A stretch of DNA of 64,000 bases from Bacillus sp. OK048 (GCF_900103525.1 NZ_FNHN01000002.1:496001-560000); one strand, 5' to 3'; positions 27,505 through 37,992 are shown, numbered from the stretch's first letter. Program-made: numbers and translations. Notes: generated by a model not told the origin, from the letters alone.

Positions 27505-28148
27505 TGGGAAACACCTGGCAGATTGGGCCATAAAACATCATGACCAGATTGTTTTAAATCCTCGATAAGAGCAGTAGGATTCATCGTTTGTATCCTTATT
27601 ACGAGAATTTTAAATTGATCATTCTTTTTGTCAGGATAGACAAGAACACTCAAAATATTCGCTTTCCGACCTTTTATGATGCTGGTAATATCACTTAACT
27701 TTCCAGCAAGATTAGGTACCCTTATTTCAATTTGAGAACCAGGTTGATGGGCGCCAGTCAACTCAACAAGCGTTCTTAAAAGGTCAGTTTCAGTAACGAT
27801 TCCAACGAGCTTCTGATTGTTTGTAATCGGCAGGCAGCCAATTTTATGTTCATAAAATACTGCTGCGATTTCTTCGACAAAATCTAGAGGATGTCCAGTA
27901 ATAACATCTTTTTTCATGATCGATTCAACAGGCTTTTGCAGGTCCTCTATATGTTCGTCTGCCCGAAAAATAGAAGGGGCAGCATCACGAATATCAGATA
28001 ACGTTACAATGCCAACAAGCTGTTGATCCGTATTAATAACGGGTATATGACGGATTCTTTTCATTTCCATTAATTTCATTGTGTCAGCAATTGAAACGGT
28101 TGGAGTCACCGTAATAATCTCCGTTTTCATTATCATTTCCACTATCAT
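27501..28148 (-). CDS. acuB: Acetoin utilisation protein AcuB (CBS-ACT)
   Basis: A 215-residue regulatory protein with two CBS domains (residues about 1-60 and 75-130) and a C-terminal ACT-like domain ([20 protein letters not shown]). CBS pairs usually bind adenine nucleotides, so AcuB probably tunes the AcuA/AcuC acetylation cycle, but its precise role is unsettled. The start MIVEMIMK at 28148 matches the family N-terminus and has AGGGGG upstream. It lies between acuA and acuC in one operon. Confidence 0.9.
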   Translation of the reverse strand: MIVEMIMKTEIITVTPTVSIADTMKLMEMKRIRHIPVINTDQQLVGIVTLSDIRDAAPSIFRADEHIEDLQKPVESIMKKDVITGHPLDFVEEIAAVFYEHKIGCLPITNNQKLVGIVTETDLLRTLVELTGAHQPGSQIEIRVPNLAGKLSDITSIIKGRKANILSVLVYPDKKNDQFKILVIRIQTMNPTALIEDLKQSGHDVLWPNLPGVSQ

Positions 28149-28198
28149 CCCTAAGGCCCCCTTAAAAGTTCGCATGAAATCTTGGTATCAATTTAGTA

Positions 28199-28831
28199 TC
28201 AATACATAAAACGGTTCATAAAACGAAGGCGATCGAATCTTTGAATGGTATCTACATCTACCCTTTTACCAATTCTCGCCATTAGACAGTTGGCTGGATG
28301 GGAGCAAATTTCAGGGTCATCCGTTGCATACCACTCCAGGCCGCCAGCATTCATCATTTTCTCCATGATTTTTCGATACTCCCAAACATTTAAACCAGTT
28401 CCCTTTAAATCCCAATGCCAATAATATTCGGTTGTAATAATAAGGTAATCCTCCATGACGTCATCCATCATGGATACTGTAAGCAGATTCTTCCCCACTC
28501 CACATCCCCTAAATTGAGGAATCACTTCAATGGCACCTAATTCAATTAAATGGTCCATTTTGTCTTCAGACCAACGTTCAAGCGGGTCTGGAAAAAGGTA
28601 TGTCACATACCCAACGATAGTATGGTGATGTCTTGCAATAATAATCCTGCCCTCTTCGAGTTGTGCAATTCCAACCAACGCTTGATGCTGCTGTTCTGGA
28701 GGACGAAATGCGGTAAGATGTTCGTGAAATTCATATCCTGCAAGTTTATCCGCAGAAATAGGACCTTCAATAATTAATTTTCCTTGGGGTGTTTTTAATT
28801 CTTTAGCATTATACGTTTTTTTATGTTCCAT
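28199..28831 (-). CDS. acuA: Protein acetyltransferase AcuA (GNAT)
   Basis: A 210-residue GNAT-fold acetyltransferase that acetylates the active-site lysine of acetyl-CoA synthetase and inactivates it when acetyl-CoA is abundant. The acetyl-CoA loop appears as QFRGCGVGKNLL, followed by the GNAT beta strands. It is first in acuABC, with the start codon facing acsA across a 160-base divergent promoter region, so regulator and target are co-located. Confidence 0.93.
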   Translation of the reverse strand: MEHKKTYNAKELKTPQGKLIIEGPISADKLAGYEFHEHLTAFRPPEQQHQALVGIAQLEEGRIIIARHHHTIVGYVTYLFPDPLERWSEDKMDHLIELGAIEVIPQFRGCGVGKNLLTVSMMDDVMEDYLIITTEYYWHWDLKGTGLNVWEYRKIMEKMMNAGGLEWYATDDPEICSHPANCLMARIGKRVDVDTIQRFDRLRFMNRFMY

Positions 28832-28932
28832 TACTTCACCGCCTGATAAATCATTCGCATATCAATTCTATTATACCGAATTTCTACCATTTTTTAGCTT
28901 GTATAACAAATTTATTAAAAAGATTTTAAAAA

Positions 28933-28961
28933 TTGAGAATAATATATATTTGTACTATAAT
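28933..28961 (+). promoter_or_regulatory. SigmaA promoter of acsA
   Basis: TTGAGA (28933-28938) and TATAAT (28956-28961) with a 17-base spacer, 30 bases before the acsA start. I looked for a cre site in this gap and did not find a convincing one. Confidence 0.8.
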
Positions 28962-28991
28962 TATCACATACTATCATAAGGGGGAAATGGA

Positions 28992-30710
28992 ATGAAAGTA
29001 GAAAAGCTACCGGTTATGCAAGGGGATCATAATTTAGCAAATTATGAAGAAAAGTATAGGAACTTCAGCTGGGAGGAGACTGAAAAGGAGTTCACCTGGA
29101 GTGAATCAGGTCTTGTAAATATGGCATATGAGGCAATTGACCGTCATGCTGAAACCTTCCGAAAGAACAAGATAGCCCTTTATTATCGTGATCATTCTAG
29201 AAATGAAAAGTACACTTTCAAAGAAATGAAAGAGCTTTCAAATAAAGCCGGAAATGTCCTAAAAACCTATGGCGATGTAGAAAAGGGTGACCGCGTTTTT
29301 ATTTTTATGCCAAGATCGCCTGAGTTATATTTTACTGTTTTGGGAGCCATTAAGCTTGGGGCAATTGTCGGACCATTATTTGAGGCCTTCATGGAGGGTG
29401 CTGTAAGGGATCGTTTACAAGATAGTGAAGCAAAGGTACTGGTTACTACACCTGAACTGTTAGAGCGTGTACCTGTCGTTGAACTGCCAGCATTAAAGCA
29501 TATTTTCCTTATCGGTCAAAATGTCGAAGAACAAGGACCTTACCTTGACTTTTTGAAAAAATTTGAAGGTGCGAGCAGCAAGTTACGAATAGAATGGGTT
29601 GACCGCACCGACGGCCTTATCCTTCATTACACTTCTGGGTCTACAGGTAAACCTAAAGGAGTACTGCATGTACATAATGCAATGATCCAACATTATCAAA
29701 CTGCTAAATGGGTATTGGATTTAAAAGAAGAAGATGTTTATTGGTGTACTGCTGACCCAGGCTGGGTTACAGGTACATCTTACGGTATTTTTGGACCATG
29801 GTTAACGGGAACATCCAACGTCATCGTTGGTGGTCGTTTTAGTCCTGATACCTGGTACAAAATGATTGAAGACTTCGGGGTTACCGTTTGGTACAGCGCA
29901 CCTACTGCTTTCCGAATGTTAATGGGAGCAGGAGATGAAATTGTAAAAAAATACAATTTAAGCAGCCTTCGTCATGTATTAAGTGTTGGGGAACCTTTAA
30001 ATCCTGAAGTGGTAAAATGGGGAGTAAAAGTCTTTAACAAAAGAATACATGATAATTGGTGGATGACGGAAACCGGTGCACAGATTATTAGTAACTATCC
30101 ATGTATGGAAATTAAACCTGGTTCAATGGGGAAACCGATTCCGGGTGTCGTGGCTGGAATCGTCGACGACCAAGGAAATGAACTTCCGCCATATCGTATG
30201 GGTAATCTTGCTATTAAGAAGGGCTGGCCTTCAATGATGCAAACCATTTGGAATAACGCTCAAAAATACGAATCTTATTTTATGCCAAGCGGTTGGTATT
30301 TTTCTGGTGATTCAGCCTATATGGATGAAGATGGATACTTCTGGTTCCAAGGTCGTGTCGATGATGTTATTATGACAGCTGGTGAACGAGTTGGACCATT
30401 TGAAGTAGAAAGTAAGCTAATTGAGCATCCGGCAATTGCAGAGGCTGGAGTAATCGGTAAGCCTGATCCAGTCCGCGGGGAAATCATTAAGGCTTTCATA
30501 GCCCTAAGAGACGGCTATGTAGCATCTGATGAACTTAAAGAAGAAATCCGTCTCTTTGTTAAAAAAGGTCTAGCGGCTCATGCAGCTCCAAGAGAAATTG
30601 ATTTCCGAGACAAGTTGCCGAAAACGAGAAGTGGTAAAATTATGAGACGTGTCTTAAAGGCATGGGAACTAAACTTACCAACAGGTGATCTATCAACCAT
30701 GGAAGATTAA
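28992..30710 (+). CDS. acsA: Acetyl-CoA synthetase
   Basis: A 572-residue AMP-forming enzyme that converts acetate, ATP and CoA to acetyl-CoA. The adenylation P-loop YTSGSTGKPKG, the WMTETG motif and the C-terminal lysine in TRSGKIMRR, the target of AcuA acetylation, are all present. AGGGGGAAATGG precedes the ATG. It is divergent from acuABC. The terminator lies about 190 bases downstream, beyond a dispersed repeat element, so that element would be in its 3' untranslated region. Confidence 0.96.
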   Translation: MKVEKLPVMQGDHNLANYEEKYRNFSWEETEKEFTWSESGLVNMAYEAIDRHAETFRKNKIALYYRDHSRNEKYTFKEMKELSNKAGNVLKTYGDVEKGDRVFIFMPRSPELYFTVLGAIKLGAIVGPLFEAFMEGAVRDRLQDSEAKVLVTTPELLERVPVVELPALKHIFLIGQNVEEQGPYLDFLKKFEGASSKLRIEWVDRTDGLILHYTSGSTGKPKGVLHVHNAMIQHYQTAKWVLDLKEEDVYWCTADPGWVTGTSYGIFGPWLTGTSNVIVGGRFSPDTWYKMIEDFGVTVWYSAPTAFRMLMGAGDEIVKKYNLSSLRHVLSVGEPLNPEVVKWGVKVFNKRIHDNWWMTETGAQIISNYPCMEIKPGSMGKPIPGVVAGIVDDQGNELPPYRMGNLAIKKGWPSMMQTIWNNAQKYESYFMPSGWYFSGDSAYMDEDGYFWFQGRVDDVIMTAGERVGPFEVESKLIEHPAIAEAGVIGKPDPVRGEIIKAFIALRDGYVASDELKEEIRLFVKKGLAAHAAPREIDFRDKLPKTRSGKIMRRVLKAWELNLPTGDLSTMED

Positions 30711-30712
30711 AT

Positions 30713-30859
30713 AAGCGCAAGCGCCCTGGTCAGCGGCGTATGGCCTGGAGCGCTCCAACTGAGATAAAGGAAACACGAAGAGCCGGAGGCGATTCGATGT
30801 TGACTTATCGTAGGGCGGAGAGCGAAGGACACTAGCCGCTAGGGCGCTGGAGCTGGACA
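30713..30859 (+). repeat. GC-rich dispersed Bacillaceae-type repeat, copy 1
   Basis: Begins AAGCGCAAGCGCCCTGG and ends TAGGGCGCTGGAGCTGGACA; the ends are partly complementary (AGCGCC/GGCGCT). The same ends, in reverse orientation, occur at 62512-62632. Internal sequences are diverged. The type is familiar from intergenic regions of many Bacillaceae; it encodes no protein. Confidence 0.75.
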
Positions 30860-30903
30860 GTAAACTAAGTTCAAAAACTTATACTTTCTTATCTTTTAAA
30901 AAT

Positions 30904-30944
30904 AAGCGTAGGTGCCAGTTAAGGCGCCTACGCTTTTGTTTTTG
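30904..30944 (+). terminator. Terminator downstream of acsA and the repeat element
   Basis: AAGCGTAGGTGCC/GGCGCCTACGCTT stem then TTGTTTTT. Confidence 0.8.
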
Positions 30945-30988
30945 GCTCTGTTAATACTCATTGTTGATTTTCGTGTAGAAAAATTTTT

Positions 30989-31173
30989 TAAGCGGCGAAT
31001 TTCCGGCTAATGTCGATAATAGAGGCTTTAGGAGCAGATATAAGCGGAGACATTCCGACTAACTGTTCACAATAAGACAAAAGCCATCGATTTGGAACGT
31101 ATAACCGGAAAAACTCCGCTTATTTTAAGGGAAATATGGGAATTTCCCGAAATAAACGGAATTTTTCCGCCTA
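30989..31173. repeat. Array B of four 21-bp palindromes TAnnCGGA-N5-TCCGnnTA
   Basis: Palindromes start at 30989, 31041, 31102 and 31153, spaced 52, 61 and 51 bases, exactly the reverse order of array A. Every copy keeps TA at both ends and a 21-base length; cores are CGGC..TCCG, CGGA..TCCG, CGGA..TCCG and CGGA..TCCG. It lies between the convergent acsA and ccpA genes. Confidence 0.78.
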
Positions 31174-31222
31174 TTTTTCAAATTGAGTGAAATCAACATT
31201 TACCTTTAACACAGCCTTGTTT

Positions 31223-32221
31223 TTAATTAGTTGATTGACGTTGCTCAATCCGATGTGGCAGTAAGACAGTTTGCTCGTCTACCTCTTCTTTGTTCATAAG
31301 TTTCGTTAGCAATCGCATGGCGACAGCACCAATATCATATAAAGGCTGAATAATTGTAGTTAATTGCGGGCGTACCATTAGGGAAAGCCTAGTATTATCT
31401 GATGTAATTATCTCAAAGTCCTCTGGGATTTTAAATCCTTTATCCTGCGCACCATGAACGACACCTAGTGCCATTTCATCTGAACCAACGAGAATAGCAG
31501 TTGGTCTATCAGCTGCTTCCAATAATTTATCCAACGCTTCTATTCCAGAATCATAGGTGTAATCGCCTTCTACAATCAGTTCCTCATTAATGGCAATTCC
31601 AGCATCTTCTAACGCACGTCGATAGCCTTTAAGCTTTTTATGGGTATTTTTTGGCTCCTGTAGTGGTCCAACAACGAAAGCAATATTTTTATGACCTTTA
31701 TCAATAAATTCTTTCACTGAATCATAAACCGCTTGTTCATAATCGATATTAACAGAAGGAATCTGTTCTGATTCCTCAATCGACCCTGCTAAAACAATTG
31801 GTACTGGTGACTTACCGAATTCCTCAACATGTTCACTCGTAATATTTCCACTCATAAATACAAGACCATCAACTTGTTTTCCAAGCATGGTATTTAATAA
31901 ATGCAATTCCTTCTCTATGTTTTGATCGGAATTGCTTAAAATAATATTGTACTTATACATGGTAGCGATATCCTCAATACCACGTGCTAGTTCAGCATAA
32001 AAGATATTGGATATATCGGGAATAATGACGCCAACCGTTGTGGTTTTTTTACTTGCTAATCCCCTCGCAACAGCGTTTGGACGGTAACCAAGTCTTTCAA
32101 TTACTTCTAATACTTTTTTACGAGTAACAGGCTTTACATTTGGATTTCTATTGACAACACGTGAAACAGTTGCCATTGAAACATTGGCTTCCCGGGCAAC
32201 ATCATAAATTGTAATATTCAC
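31223..32221 (-). CDS. ccpA: Catabolite control protein A
   Basis: A 332-residue LacI-family regulator that, with phosphorylated HPr or Crh, binds cre sites for carbon catabolite control. The N-terminal helix-turn-helix [20 protein letters not shown] is followed by a periplasmic-binding-protein fold core. A GTG at 32221, ten bases after AAGGAG, is chosen because it gives MNITIYDV, the family start; another GTG three codons earlier is too close to the ribosome site. Predicted targets in this window include the cre at 19746 and possibly 7345. Confidence 0.96.
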   Translation of the reverse strand: MNITIYDVAREANVSMATVSRVVNRNPNVKPVTRKKVLEVIERLGYRPNAVARGLASKKTTTVGVIIPDISNIFYAELARGIEDIATMYKYNIILSNSDQNIEKELHLLNTMLGKQVDGLVFMSGNITSEHVEEFGKSPVPIVLAGSIEESEQIPSVNIDYEQAVYDSVKEFIDKGHKNIAFVVGPLQEPKNTHKKLKGYRRALEDAGIAINEELIVEGDYTYDSGIEALDKLLEAADRPTAILVGSDEMALGVVHGAQDKGFKIPEDFEIITSDNTRLSLMVRPQLTTIIQPLYDIGAVAMRLLTKLMNKEEVDEQTVLLPHRIEQRQSTN

Positions 32222-32400
32222 GTTTAACACTCTCCTTAGACACTATACGTATTTTTCTTTATTTTACAGCATTTATCAACAATTTAGTCATTGTGATATA
32301 GTATACAATCTTTTATGTATTTAATCATACGATAAGAACAATAAAGCCGCAATTAAATTTGTCAACATTTCCACTATAATTTCATACTTTTCATAAGGCT

Positions 32401-32467
32401 TCACTATAGACCTCTTATAGTGACCGTTCCCCTGTTCCAAAATCACTTTCGGTCACTATAGACCTCC
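32401..32467. repeat. One-and-a-third-copy 52-bp hairpin repeat between ccpA and aroA
   Basis: TCACTATA-N7-TATAGTGA (32401-32423) forms a perfect 8-bp stem. The left arm TCACTATAGACCTC recurs at 32453, exactly 52 bases later, with GG before it, so the second unit is truncated. Unit length and hairpin-plus-linker layout match the tyrS-leader array, though the sequence differs. Confidence 0.7.
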
Positions 32468-32477
32468 TTTGTTTAAG

Positions 32478-32512
32478 AAAAAAAGAAGCCCTCCGCAAGA
32501 ATACGAAGGGCT
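32478..32512 (-). terminator. Terminator of aroA
   Basis: AGCCCTnCG/CGnAGGGCT stem followed by TTCTTTTTTT on the minus strand. Confidence 0.85.
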
Positions 32513-32524
32513 ACTCTCGTTTAA

Positions 32525-33601
32525 TTAAATTCTTACAAGGTTCGAAGCAAGCAGATCACTATAAAAAGTATTAAACTGATCCAAGTTCATTTGTTGTTGT
32601 GCATCAGAAAGGGCTACTGCTGGATCTGGATGCACTTCCGCCATAACGCCATCCGCACCAATCGCAAGTGCTGCTTTTGCACATGGAAGGAGTAAATCTC
32701 TTCTTCCTGTTGAGTGAGTCACATCGACCAATACTGGTAAATGTGTTTCTTGCTTAAGAATCGGTACAGCTGAAATATCAAGCGTATTTCTCGTTGCCCG
32801 TTCGTACGTTCGAATTCCACGTTCACAAAGAATAATTTGCCCATTCCCTTGAGCCATAATATATTCTGCCGCATTAATAAATTCTTCAATTGTAGCAGCA
32901 ATACCACGCTTTAACAGTACAGGCTTATTTACTGCACCGGCGGCTTTCAACAATTCAAAGTTTTGCATGTTACGGGCACCAATTTGGATCACATCAATAT
33001 ACTCAATCGCCATCTCAACATCAGCTGGATTTACAATCTCACTAATGACAGCCATATCATATTCATCAGCTACTCGTTTTAGGATCTTTAATCCTTCAAC
33101 CCCAAGTCCTTGGAAATCATAAGGGGAGGTCCTTGGTTTATAGGCACCACCGCGAAGCAGTTTTAAACCTTTTTCTTTCATTGCTTTTGCCACTGTTGCA
33201 ACTTGTTCATAAGATTCAACTGCACATGGACCAAAAACAAAATGCTGCTTGCCGTCCCCAATCGTTTCACCCTTCAGATTTACAATGGTATCTTCTGGAT
33301 GTTTTTTTCTAGAGACAAGAAGTGCTTTTTGATGGTCATCTTTTTGCAAATCTAAACCGGCCTTAAAAATTTCCTTAAATAAATGGTCAATGGTGGCGTT
33401 ATCGAATGGCCCATCATTATTTTCTTTAATCACATCAAGCATTTTTCTCTCACGGACCGGATCGTATTTGTAAACGCCTTGAGTTTCTTTTGCTTTCGCA
33501 ATCTCTTGGACGAGTTGAGCTCTTTCGTTAATTAGCTTCAACAATTCTAAGTTAAGACCATCGACACGAGACCTTAATTGTTCCAAATTACTGTTGCTCA
33601 C
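32525..33601 (-). CDS. aroA: Chorismate mutase / DAHP synthase fusion AroA(G)
   Basis: A 358-residue bifunctional enzyme: an AroQ-type chorismate mutase (residues about 5-90, [20 protein letters not shown]) fused to a class Ib DAHP synthase (residues 105-355; [28 protein letters not shown]). It opens the shikimate pathway, and the mutase part provides feedback control by chorismate/prephenate. The GTG at 33601 (MSNSNLEQ) is chosen by homology; it gives the same length as the B. subtilis protein. The position beside ccpA is conserved. Confidence 0.95.
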   Translation of the reverse strand: MSNSNLEQLRSRVDGLNLELLKLINERAQLVQEIAKAKETQGVYKYDPVRERKMLDVIKENNDGPFDNATIDHLFKEIFKAGLDLQKDDHQKALLVSRKKHPEDTIVNLKGETIGDGKQHFVFGPCAVESYEQVATVAKAMKEKGLKLLRGGAYKPRTSPYDFQGLGVEGLKILKRVADEYDMAVISEIVNPADVEMAIEYIDVIQIGARNMQNFELLKAAGAVNKPVLLKRGIAATIEEFINAAEYIMAQGNGQIILCERGIRTYERATRNTLDISAVPILKQETHLPVLVDVTHSTGRRDLLLPCAKAALAIGADGVMAEVHPDPAVALSDAQQQMNLDQFNTFYSDLLASNLVRI

Positions 33602-33808
33602 TTTTTGTCCCCGTCCTTTCAATAGCTTGACAGAATAAACAGTCAGCTAGTTCCCAATTCAAAAATTTTTTATCAATAATTAGGCTTAATTATAGCGGAT
33701 ATGATCTTTTTTGTCACGAACTTTTTCTTTAATGATTAAACGCTTTTAAGCACTAAAGTAACATATGATTTAATAGCTCATTGTATGCAGGCGATACTGA
33801 GATGTTGC

Positions 33809-34141
33809 CTATATATTTTCTGTTAGTGCATTTTTTATTGCACGGTTGGTAATTTTCCAGTGTGAAGCATTCCAGTCAGCCTTACCATTATTAAAGAGTA
33901 GCACTTGTGGTGATTCGTGTTTAATTTCAAATTTCTCGGCAATCTCTGTCGATAATGGTCGAGCATCTTGAACAGCTAAATAATAGGTAGGTACGCTTTG
34001 ATCTTCCCCTGCATATTTTTGAAACTCCTTATATGCCGCGTCACTAATAGGGCATGTTAAACTATGTTTTAATAGAAAAAATCGGTCCTCTTGCTTCAGT
34101 AAGTCTTCAAATTGTGCTACTGTATCAATTTTTTTAAGCAT
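33809..34141 (-). CDS. ytxJ: Bacillithiol-system redox protein YtxJ (monothiol bacilliredoxin)
   Basis: A 110-residue thioredoxin-fold protein with a single active-site cysteine, C30 in SLTCPISDAA, where bacilliredoxins have CxC or CPxS. It is thought to remove bacillithiol from S-bacillithiolated proteins under oxidative stress. It follows ytxG-ytxH, the general stress operon in B. subtilis, after a 93-base gap containing a hairpin that may lower its expression. Confidence 0.9.
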   Translation of the reverse strand: MLKKIDTVAQFEDLLKQEDRFFLLKHSLTCPISDAAYKEFQKYAGEDQSVPTYYLAVQDARPLSTEIAEKFEIKHESPQVLLFNNGKADWNASHWKITNRAIKNALTENI

Positions 34142-34166
34142 ATTTATTTTACCCTCCTAAATAATA

Positions 34167-34196
34167 AACGGTGAAGTCATTCTATCACTTCACCGT
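34167..34196 (-). terminator. Hairpin between ytxH and ytxJ
   Basis: AACGGTGAAGT/ACTTCACCGTT, an 11-bp perfect stem. The minus-strand tail TTATTATTT is a weak U-tract, so this may be an attenuator within the operon; the better T run is on the plus strand. Confidence 0.6.
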
Positions 34197-34234
34197 TTTT
34201 GATACAAATATTCCAATTAATTTTTTGAATATTC

Positions 34235-34600
34235 TCAATGTGTTACTTTGTATTCTTCCTCTTCAAACGCCTTTTTTGTTTCTTCCAATTTTTTTCGTAT
34301 TGAACGTTCATTTACAGATTCTTTATTTGTATTTGGAACGTCTCCGATCGGAATATAATAATCTTCTTCTACATCATTTTGTATTTTCGTTTTATTCAGA
34401 AGTTGAGCGGTTTTTTCCTTAAGAGCATCAGCCTGGTTGGTAAACGTAGTTCGTAGCTCCTTCCCTGACTTAGGGGTTAAATAGATTGCAGCTGCTGCAC
34501 CCACTAGCCCTCCAATTAGTGCCCCAAGCAAGAAACTGCCTGATGAGCTTTCACTTTTATTTTGATTTGTCTCGCGTGATTCGTATTCCTTACTGCTCAT
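34235..34600 (-). CDS. ytxH: General stress protein YtxH
   Basis: A 121-residue protein with one hydrophobic glycine-rich segment (FLLGALIGGLVGAAAAIYL, about residues 23-41) followed by the family mark TPKSGKELR and a charged helical tail. YtxH-family proteins are SigmaB/SigmaH stress proteins of unknown biochemical function. It lies 27 bases after ytxG in the ytxGHJ operon. Confidence 0.9.
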   Translation of the reverse strand: MSSKEYESRETNQNKSESSSGSFLLGALIGGLVGAAAAIYLTPKSGKELRTTFTNQADALKEKTAQLLNKTKIQNDVEEDYYIPIGDVPNTNKESVNERSIRKKLEETKKAFEEEEYKVTH

Positions 34601-34627
34601 AATGGATTCCTCCCTAATAGTAAATTT

Positions 34628-35095
34628 CTATTTTGATCTTTCTCTTTTCATCTCATTGGCATTGCTATTGCTTTCTTTTTTCGCTACCTTCTTTGCATTC
34701 CATTTATCTTTTAGTTCCAGAAAAACATTGCTCCATTGTACAATTTGGGAGATTTTTTCTTTGTTTTCTTCTACTTGTATATCAAATGAATCAGTTAAGT
34801 TTTTTAATGTACCATTGAATTTAGTTACAGTTGACCCGACGTCTTTTACTGCAATGACAACACTATTTAAACTTTTTGACTTATCCTGAATATCATCGGC
34901 AAGTGCATTCGTTTTCTGTAAAAGTGCGGTTGTTTCTTGTGTGACACCGTCCAACTGTTTTTCTAATCCAATTAGCGTTTTTGAGACACTAGACAGCGTT
35001 TCTTGAAGTGAGTTTAGGGTCTTTGATAAATAAATCACCAGCACTAAAAAGGCAATCGCAATCAAAGCGACGCTTACGTATAAAATTATTTCCAT
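34628..35095 (-). CDS. ytxG: DUF948 membrane protein YtxG
   Basis: A 155-residue protein with an N-terminal transmembrane helix (residues 2-24) and a long heptad-rich helix ([20 protein letters not shown] onward) typical of DUF948, giving a coiled coil in the cytoplasm. Function is unknown; it is the first gene of the ytxGHJ stress operon and has a SigmaB-like promoter upstream. Confidence 0.9.
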   Translation of the reverse strand: MEIILYVSVALIAIAFLVLVIYLSKTLNSLQETLSSVSKTLIGLEKQLDGVTQETTALLQKTNALADDIQDKSKSLNSVVIAVKDVGSTVTKFNGTLKNLTDSFDIQVEENKEKISQIVQWSNVFLELKDKWNAKKVAKKESNSNANEMKRERSK

Positions 35096-35128
35096 ATGGT
35101 ATTTACCTCCGCCTATTTACCTTTATGT

Positions 35129-35154
35129 ATTACCTATCATTCGCTGTGTTAAAC
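35129..35154 (-). promoter_or_regulatory. SigmaB-like promoter of ytxGHJ
   Basis: On the minus strand GTTTAA (35149-35154) and GGTAAT (35129-35134) are 14 bases apart, close to the SigmaB pattern GTTTAA-N12-15-GGGWAW with one -10 mismatch. The operon is SigmaB-dependent in B. subtilis, which supports the call. Confidence 0.65.
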
Positions 35155-35311
35155 GTAAAATAGGTATCATATACTACTTCAAGATGATTGTCTCATTTTC
35201 CTGCAATGGATTACAATCGTTTTAACATTTAAAGTTGAATTTTTAACACTTTGTGAAGGAATCGGTTACAATATAGTATGTAGATTTAGATTTTTGTAGG
35301 AGGACTGCTAC

Positions 35312-36427
35312 ATGAAAGACCCACGTATTGAAAAATTAGCGAAAAATTTAATTAACTACTCTGTTGACTTACAAAAGGGTGAAAAAGTTTTAATCGAAAA
35401 TTTTGGCCTGCAACGTGAGTTGGTTACGGCATTAGTCAAGGAAGCCTATCTTGCTGGTGGATATCCATTCGTTCTATTAAAAGATCAACAAGTAGATCGT
35501 GCTTTACTTCTTGGTGCAGAAGATGAGCAATTCAACATGATGGCCGATTTTGAAGCAAATGTGATGAGTAAAATGGATGCATACATAGGTCTTCGATCTG
35601 GTGATAACATTAACGAGCAAGCGGATGTCCCAGATGATAAGGTGAAGATTCACGGAAATACAATCGGGAAAAAAGTCCATCGTGACATCCGTGTTCCGAA
35701 AACAAAATGGGTAGTTCTACGATACCCAACATCCAATATGGCACAGTTAGCAAAAATGAGTACCGAAGCCTTTGAGGACTTCTATTTTGATGTTTGTAAT
35801 TTAGATTATGGAAAAATGGATAAAGCCATGGACAGCCTTGCTGAATTGATGAACCGAACAGACAAAGTTCGTATCACAGGTCCAGGAACTGACCTTCGTT
35901 TCTCCATTAAGGACATCCCTGCCATTAAGTGTGCTGGTCTCGCAAATATTCCTGATGGAGAGGTGTATACTGCACCAGTCCGGGATTCTGTAAATGGAGT
36001 CATTACCTATAATACCCCATCTCCTTACCAAGGATTTACATTTGAAAATGTAAAACTGACTATTAAAGATGGCAAAATTATCGAGGCTGTTGCGAATGAC
36101 ACTGAACGAATCAACAAGGTTTTTGATACTGATGAAGGAGCACGATATGTTGGAGAATTTGCCATCGGTGTGAATCCCTATATCTTAAATCCAATGCAGG
36201 ATATTTTGTTTGATGAAAAGATTGCTGGCAGCTTCCACTTTACACCGGGGCAATGCTATGACGAGGCTTTTAATGGAAACCATTCGAATATTCACTGGGA
36301 TATGGTGAACATTCAACGCCCTGAATACGGCGGGGGTGAAATCTATTTCGATGATGTCTTGATTCGAAAAGACGGCCTTTTCGTCATTCCTGAACTAGAA
36401 GGATTAAACCCAGACAATTTAAAATAA
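35312..36427 (+). CDS. ampS: M29-family aminopeptidase AmpS
   Basis: A 371-residue metal-dependent aminopeptidase of the thermophilic aminopeptidase (M29) family. It is a little shorter than the usual ~410 residues but keeps the family motifs ITGPGTDLRFS, the metal-ligand region EGARYVGEFAIGVNP, and HFTPGQCYDEAFNGNHSNIHWD. AGGAGG precedes the ATG. It sits alone between the divergent ytxGHJ and convergent murC. In B. subtilis ampS lies elsewhere as I remember, so the location is lineage-specific. Confidence 0.88.
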   Translation: MKDPRIEKLAKNLINYSVDLQKGEKVLIENFGLQRELVTALVKEAYLAGGYPFVLLKDQQVDRALLLGAEDEQFNMMADFEANVMSKMDAYIGLRSGDNINEQADVPDDKVKIHGNTIGKKVHRDIRVPKTKWVVLRYPTSNMAQLAKMSTEAFEDFYFDVCNLDYGKMDKAMDSLAELMNRTDKVRITGPGTDLRFSIKDIPAIKCAGLANIPDGEVYTAPVRDSVNGVITYNTPSPYQGFTFENVKLTIKDGKIIEAVANDTERINKVFDTDEGARYVGEFAIGVNPYILNPMQDILFDEKIAGSFHFTPGQCYDEAFNGNHSNIHWDMVNIQRPEYGGGEIYFDDVLIRKDGLFVIPELEGLNPDNLK

Positions 36428-36428
36428 A

Positions 36429-36470
36429 TAACAAAGGATGCCAGCTAATTTTCTGGCATCCTTTGTTGTT
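36429..36470. terminator. Bidirectional terminator between ampS and murC
   Basis: AACAAAGGATGCCAG/CTGGCATCCTTTGTT, a 15-bp perfect stem, overlapping the murC stop at its edge. Confidence 0.85.
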
Positions 36471-37770
36471 ACAAGGTTAACTGGTTTTCATAGGATTCTT
36501 GGAATTTTTGAATATCGCCCGCACCCATAAAAACAATTACACTATTTTGGTGTTTCTCTAGCAGAGAAGTATTTTCTTCTGACAATATTTCAGCACCCTC
36601 AATTTTCGTTTGCAGATCCTGGATTGTCAATTTTCCATGGTTTTCTCTAGCAGATCCAAAAATTTCACATAAATAGGTCTTATCTGCAAGTCTCAAGCTT
36701 TTTGCAAAATCCTCGAGGAAAGCCTGTGTTCGTGAAAACGTATGTGGCTGAAACACCGCTACAATTTCCCGATCCGGGTATTTTTGATTCGCTGCATCAA
36801 TGGTAGCCTTAATTTCTGTTGGGTGATGAGCATAATCGTCAATTAATATTTGTGACCCAATTCGTTTTTCGGAGAATCTTCTCTTCACACCTTGGAAGCT
36901 GCTCAATTGTTCCTTAACAATCGAAACATCAATTTCCTCATAGTGACACACCCCAATGACCGCAAGCGCATTTAACACGCTGTGCTCCCCAAATGAGGGT
37001 ATCGTAAAGGTATCGTAGAGGGTATTGCGAATAAAAACATCAAAGGTTGTTCCACTGGTGGTTTTGATAAGATTTTTGGCTTGGTAGTCATTCTCCTCGT
37101 CAAAGCCATAAAATAATACTGGAACCTTTGCTTGAATTTTTTGAAGCTGTTCATCATCCCCGTATGCGAATATCCCCTTCTTAACTTGGACGGCCATTTC
37201 CTGAAATGCTGAAAAAACATCATCAATATTGGCAAAATAATCAGGGTGATCAAAGTCAATGTTTGTCATGATTGCATAATCAGGAAAATAGGACAAAAAG
37301 TGCCTTCTATATTCACAGGCTTCGAAAACAAAATATTTAGAGTCTTCCTCACCCTTACCTGTACCGTCACCAATTAAAAACGAAGTTGGCTTTGCACCTT
37401 TAATGACATGGGCAAGTAGACCTGTTGTTGATGTTTTACCGTGTGCACCCGTAACCGCCACGCTGGTAAAATTGTGCATAAAATCGCCTAAAAATCGGTG
37501 GTAACGAATAATCGGTAACCCGAGCTTCATAGCCTCTTGAATTTCCTCATGTGTATCAGGAAAAGCATTACCAGCAATAATTGTCATCCCCGGTTTAATA
37601 TTTTCCTTTTGAAAGGGGAGAATCTTTATTCCTGATTGTTCAAGGGCTAGTTGAGTAAAAAAGCGCTTTTCGACATCGGAGCCTTGTACATCGAAATTTA
37701 TATCATGAAGAATTTGTGCTAACGCACTCATTCCTGACCCCTTTATACCTACAAAATGGTAAATAGTCAT
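36469..37770 (-). CDS. murC: UDP-N-acetylmuramate-L-alanine ligase MurC
   Basis: A 433-residue ATP-dependent cytoplasmic ligase adding L-Ala to UDP-MurNAc. The N-terminal Rossmann [14 protein letters not shown], the ATP loop [12 protein letters not shown] and [10 protein letters not shown] are present. The ATG at 37770 with GGAGG upstream is used; an in-frame codon five residues earlier lacks a ribosome site. It follows sftA, as in B. subtilis. Confidence 0.96.
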   Translation of the reverse strand: MTIYHFVGIKGSGMSALAQILHDINFDVQGSDVEKRFFTQLALEQSGIKILPFQKENIKPGMTIIAGNAFPDTHEEIQEAMKLGLPIIRYHRFLGDFMHNFTSVAVTGAHGKTSTTGLLAHVIKGAKPTSFLIGDGTGKGEEDSKYFVFEACEYRRHFLSYFPDYAIMTNIDFDHPDYFANIDDVFSAFQEMAVQVKKGIFAYGDDEQLQKIQAKVPVLFYGFDEENDYQAKNLIKTTSGTTFDVFIRNTLYDTFTIPSFGEHSVLNALAVIGVCHYEEIDVSIVKEQLSSFQGVKRRFSEKRIGSQILIDDYAHHPTEIKATIDAANQKYPDREIVAVFQPHTFSRTQAFLEDFAKSLRLADKTYLCEIFGSARENHGKLTIQDLQTKIEGAEILSEENTSLLEKHQNSVIVFMGAGDIQKFQESYENQLTL

Positions 37771-37992
37771 ATAAAGAACCTCCAACCAACGTCTATCTGT
37801 AAAACAGTATATGACATCTAACTTGAAATGCTAATTTTAACCCGTATAGGGTATTGTGATACTTTAATTCACTAACGTAAAAAAATATATAAGTAATTCA
37901 CATTTAAGTATTATAACATTGTTTAGTAATAAAAACTATTTGATACTTCTTCACTTTTTATTTTTTGTTCTTGTCATCAAAAAATACGAAGA

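Larger units (their letters stand above)
32222..32524. other. Intergenic region between ccpA and aroA
   Basis: About 300 bases: ccpA upstream region, a partial hairpin repeat (32401-32467), and the aroA terminator. Confidence 0.6.

Noticed and set aside
28832..28991. cre site in the acuA/acsA divergent gap
   Set aside because: Expected from B. subtilis regulation, but no segment fits TGWAANCGNTNWCA well.
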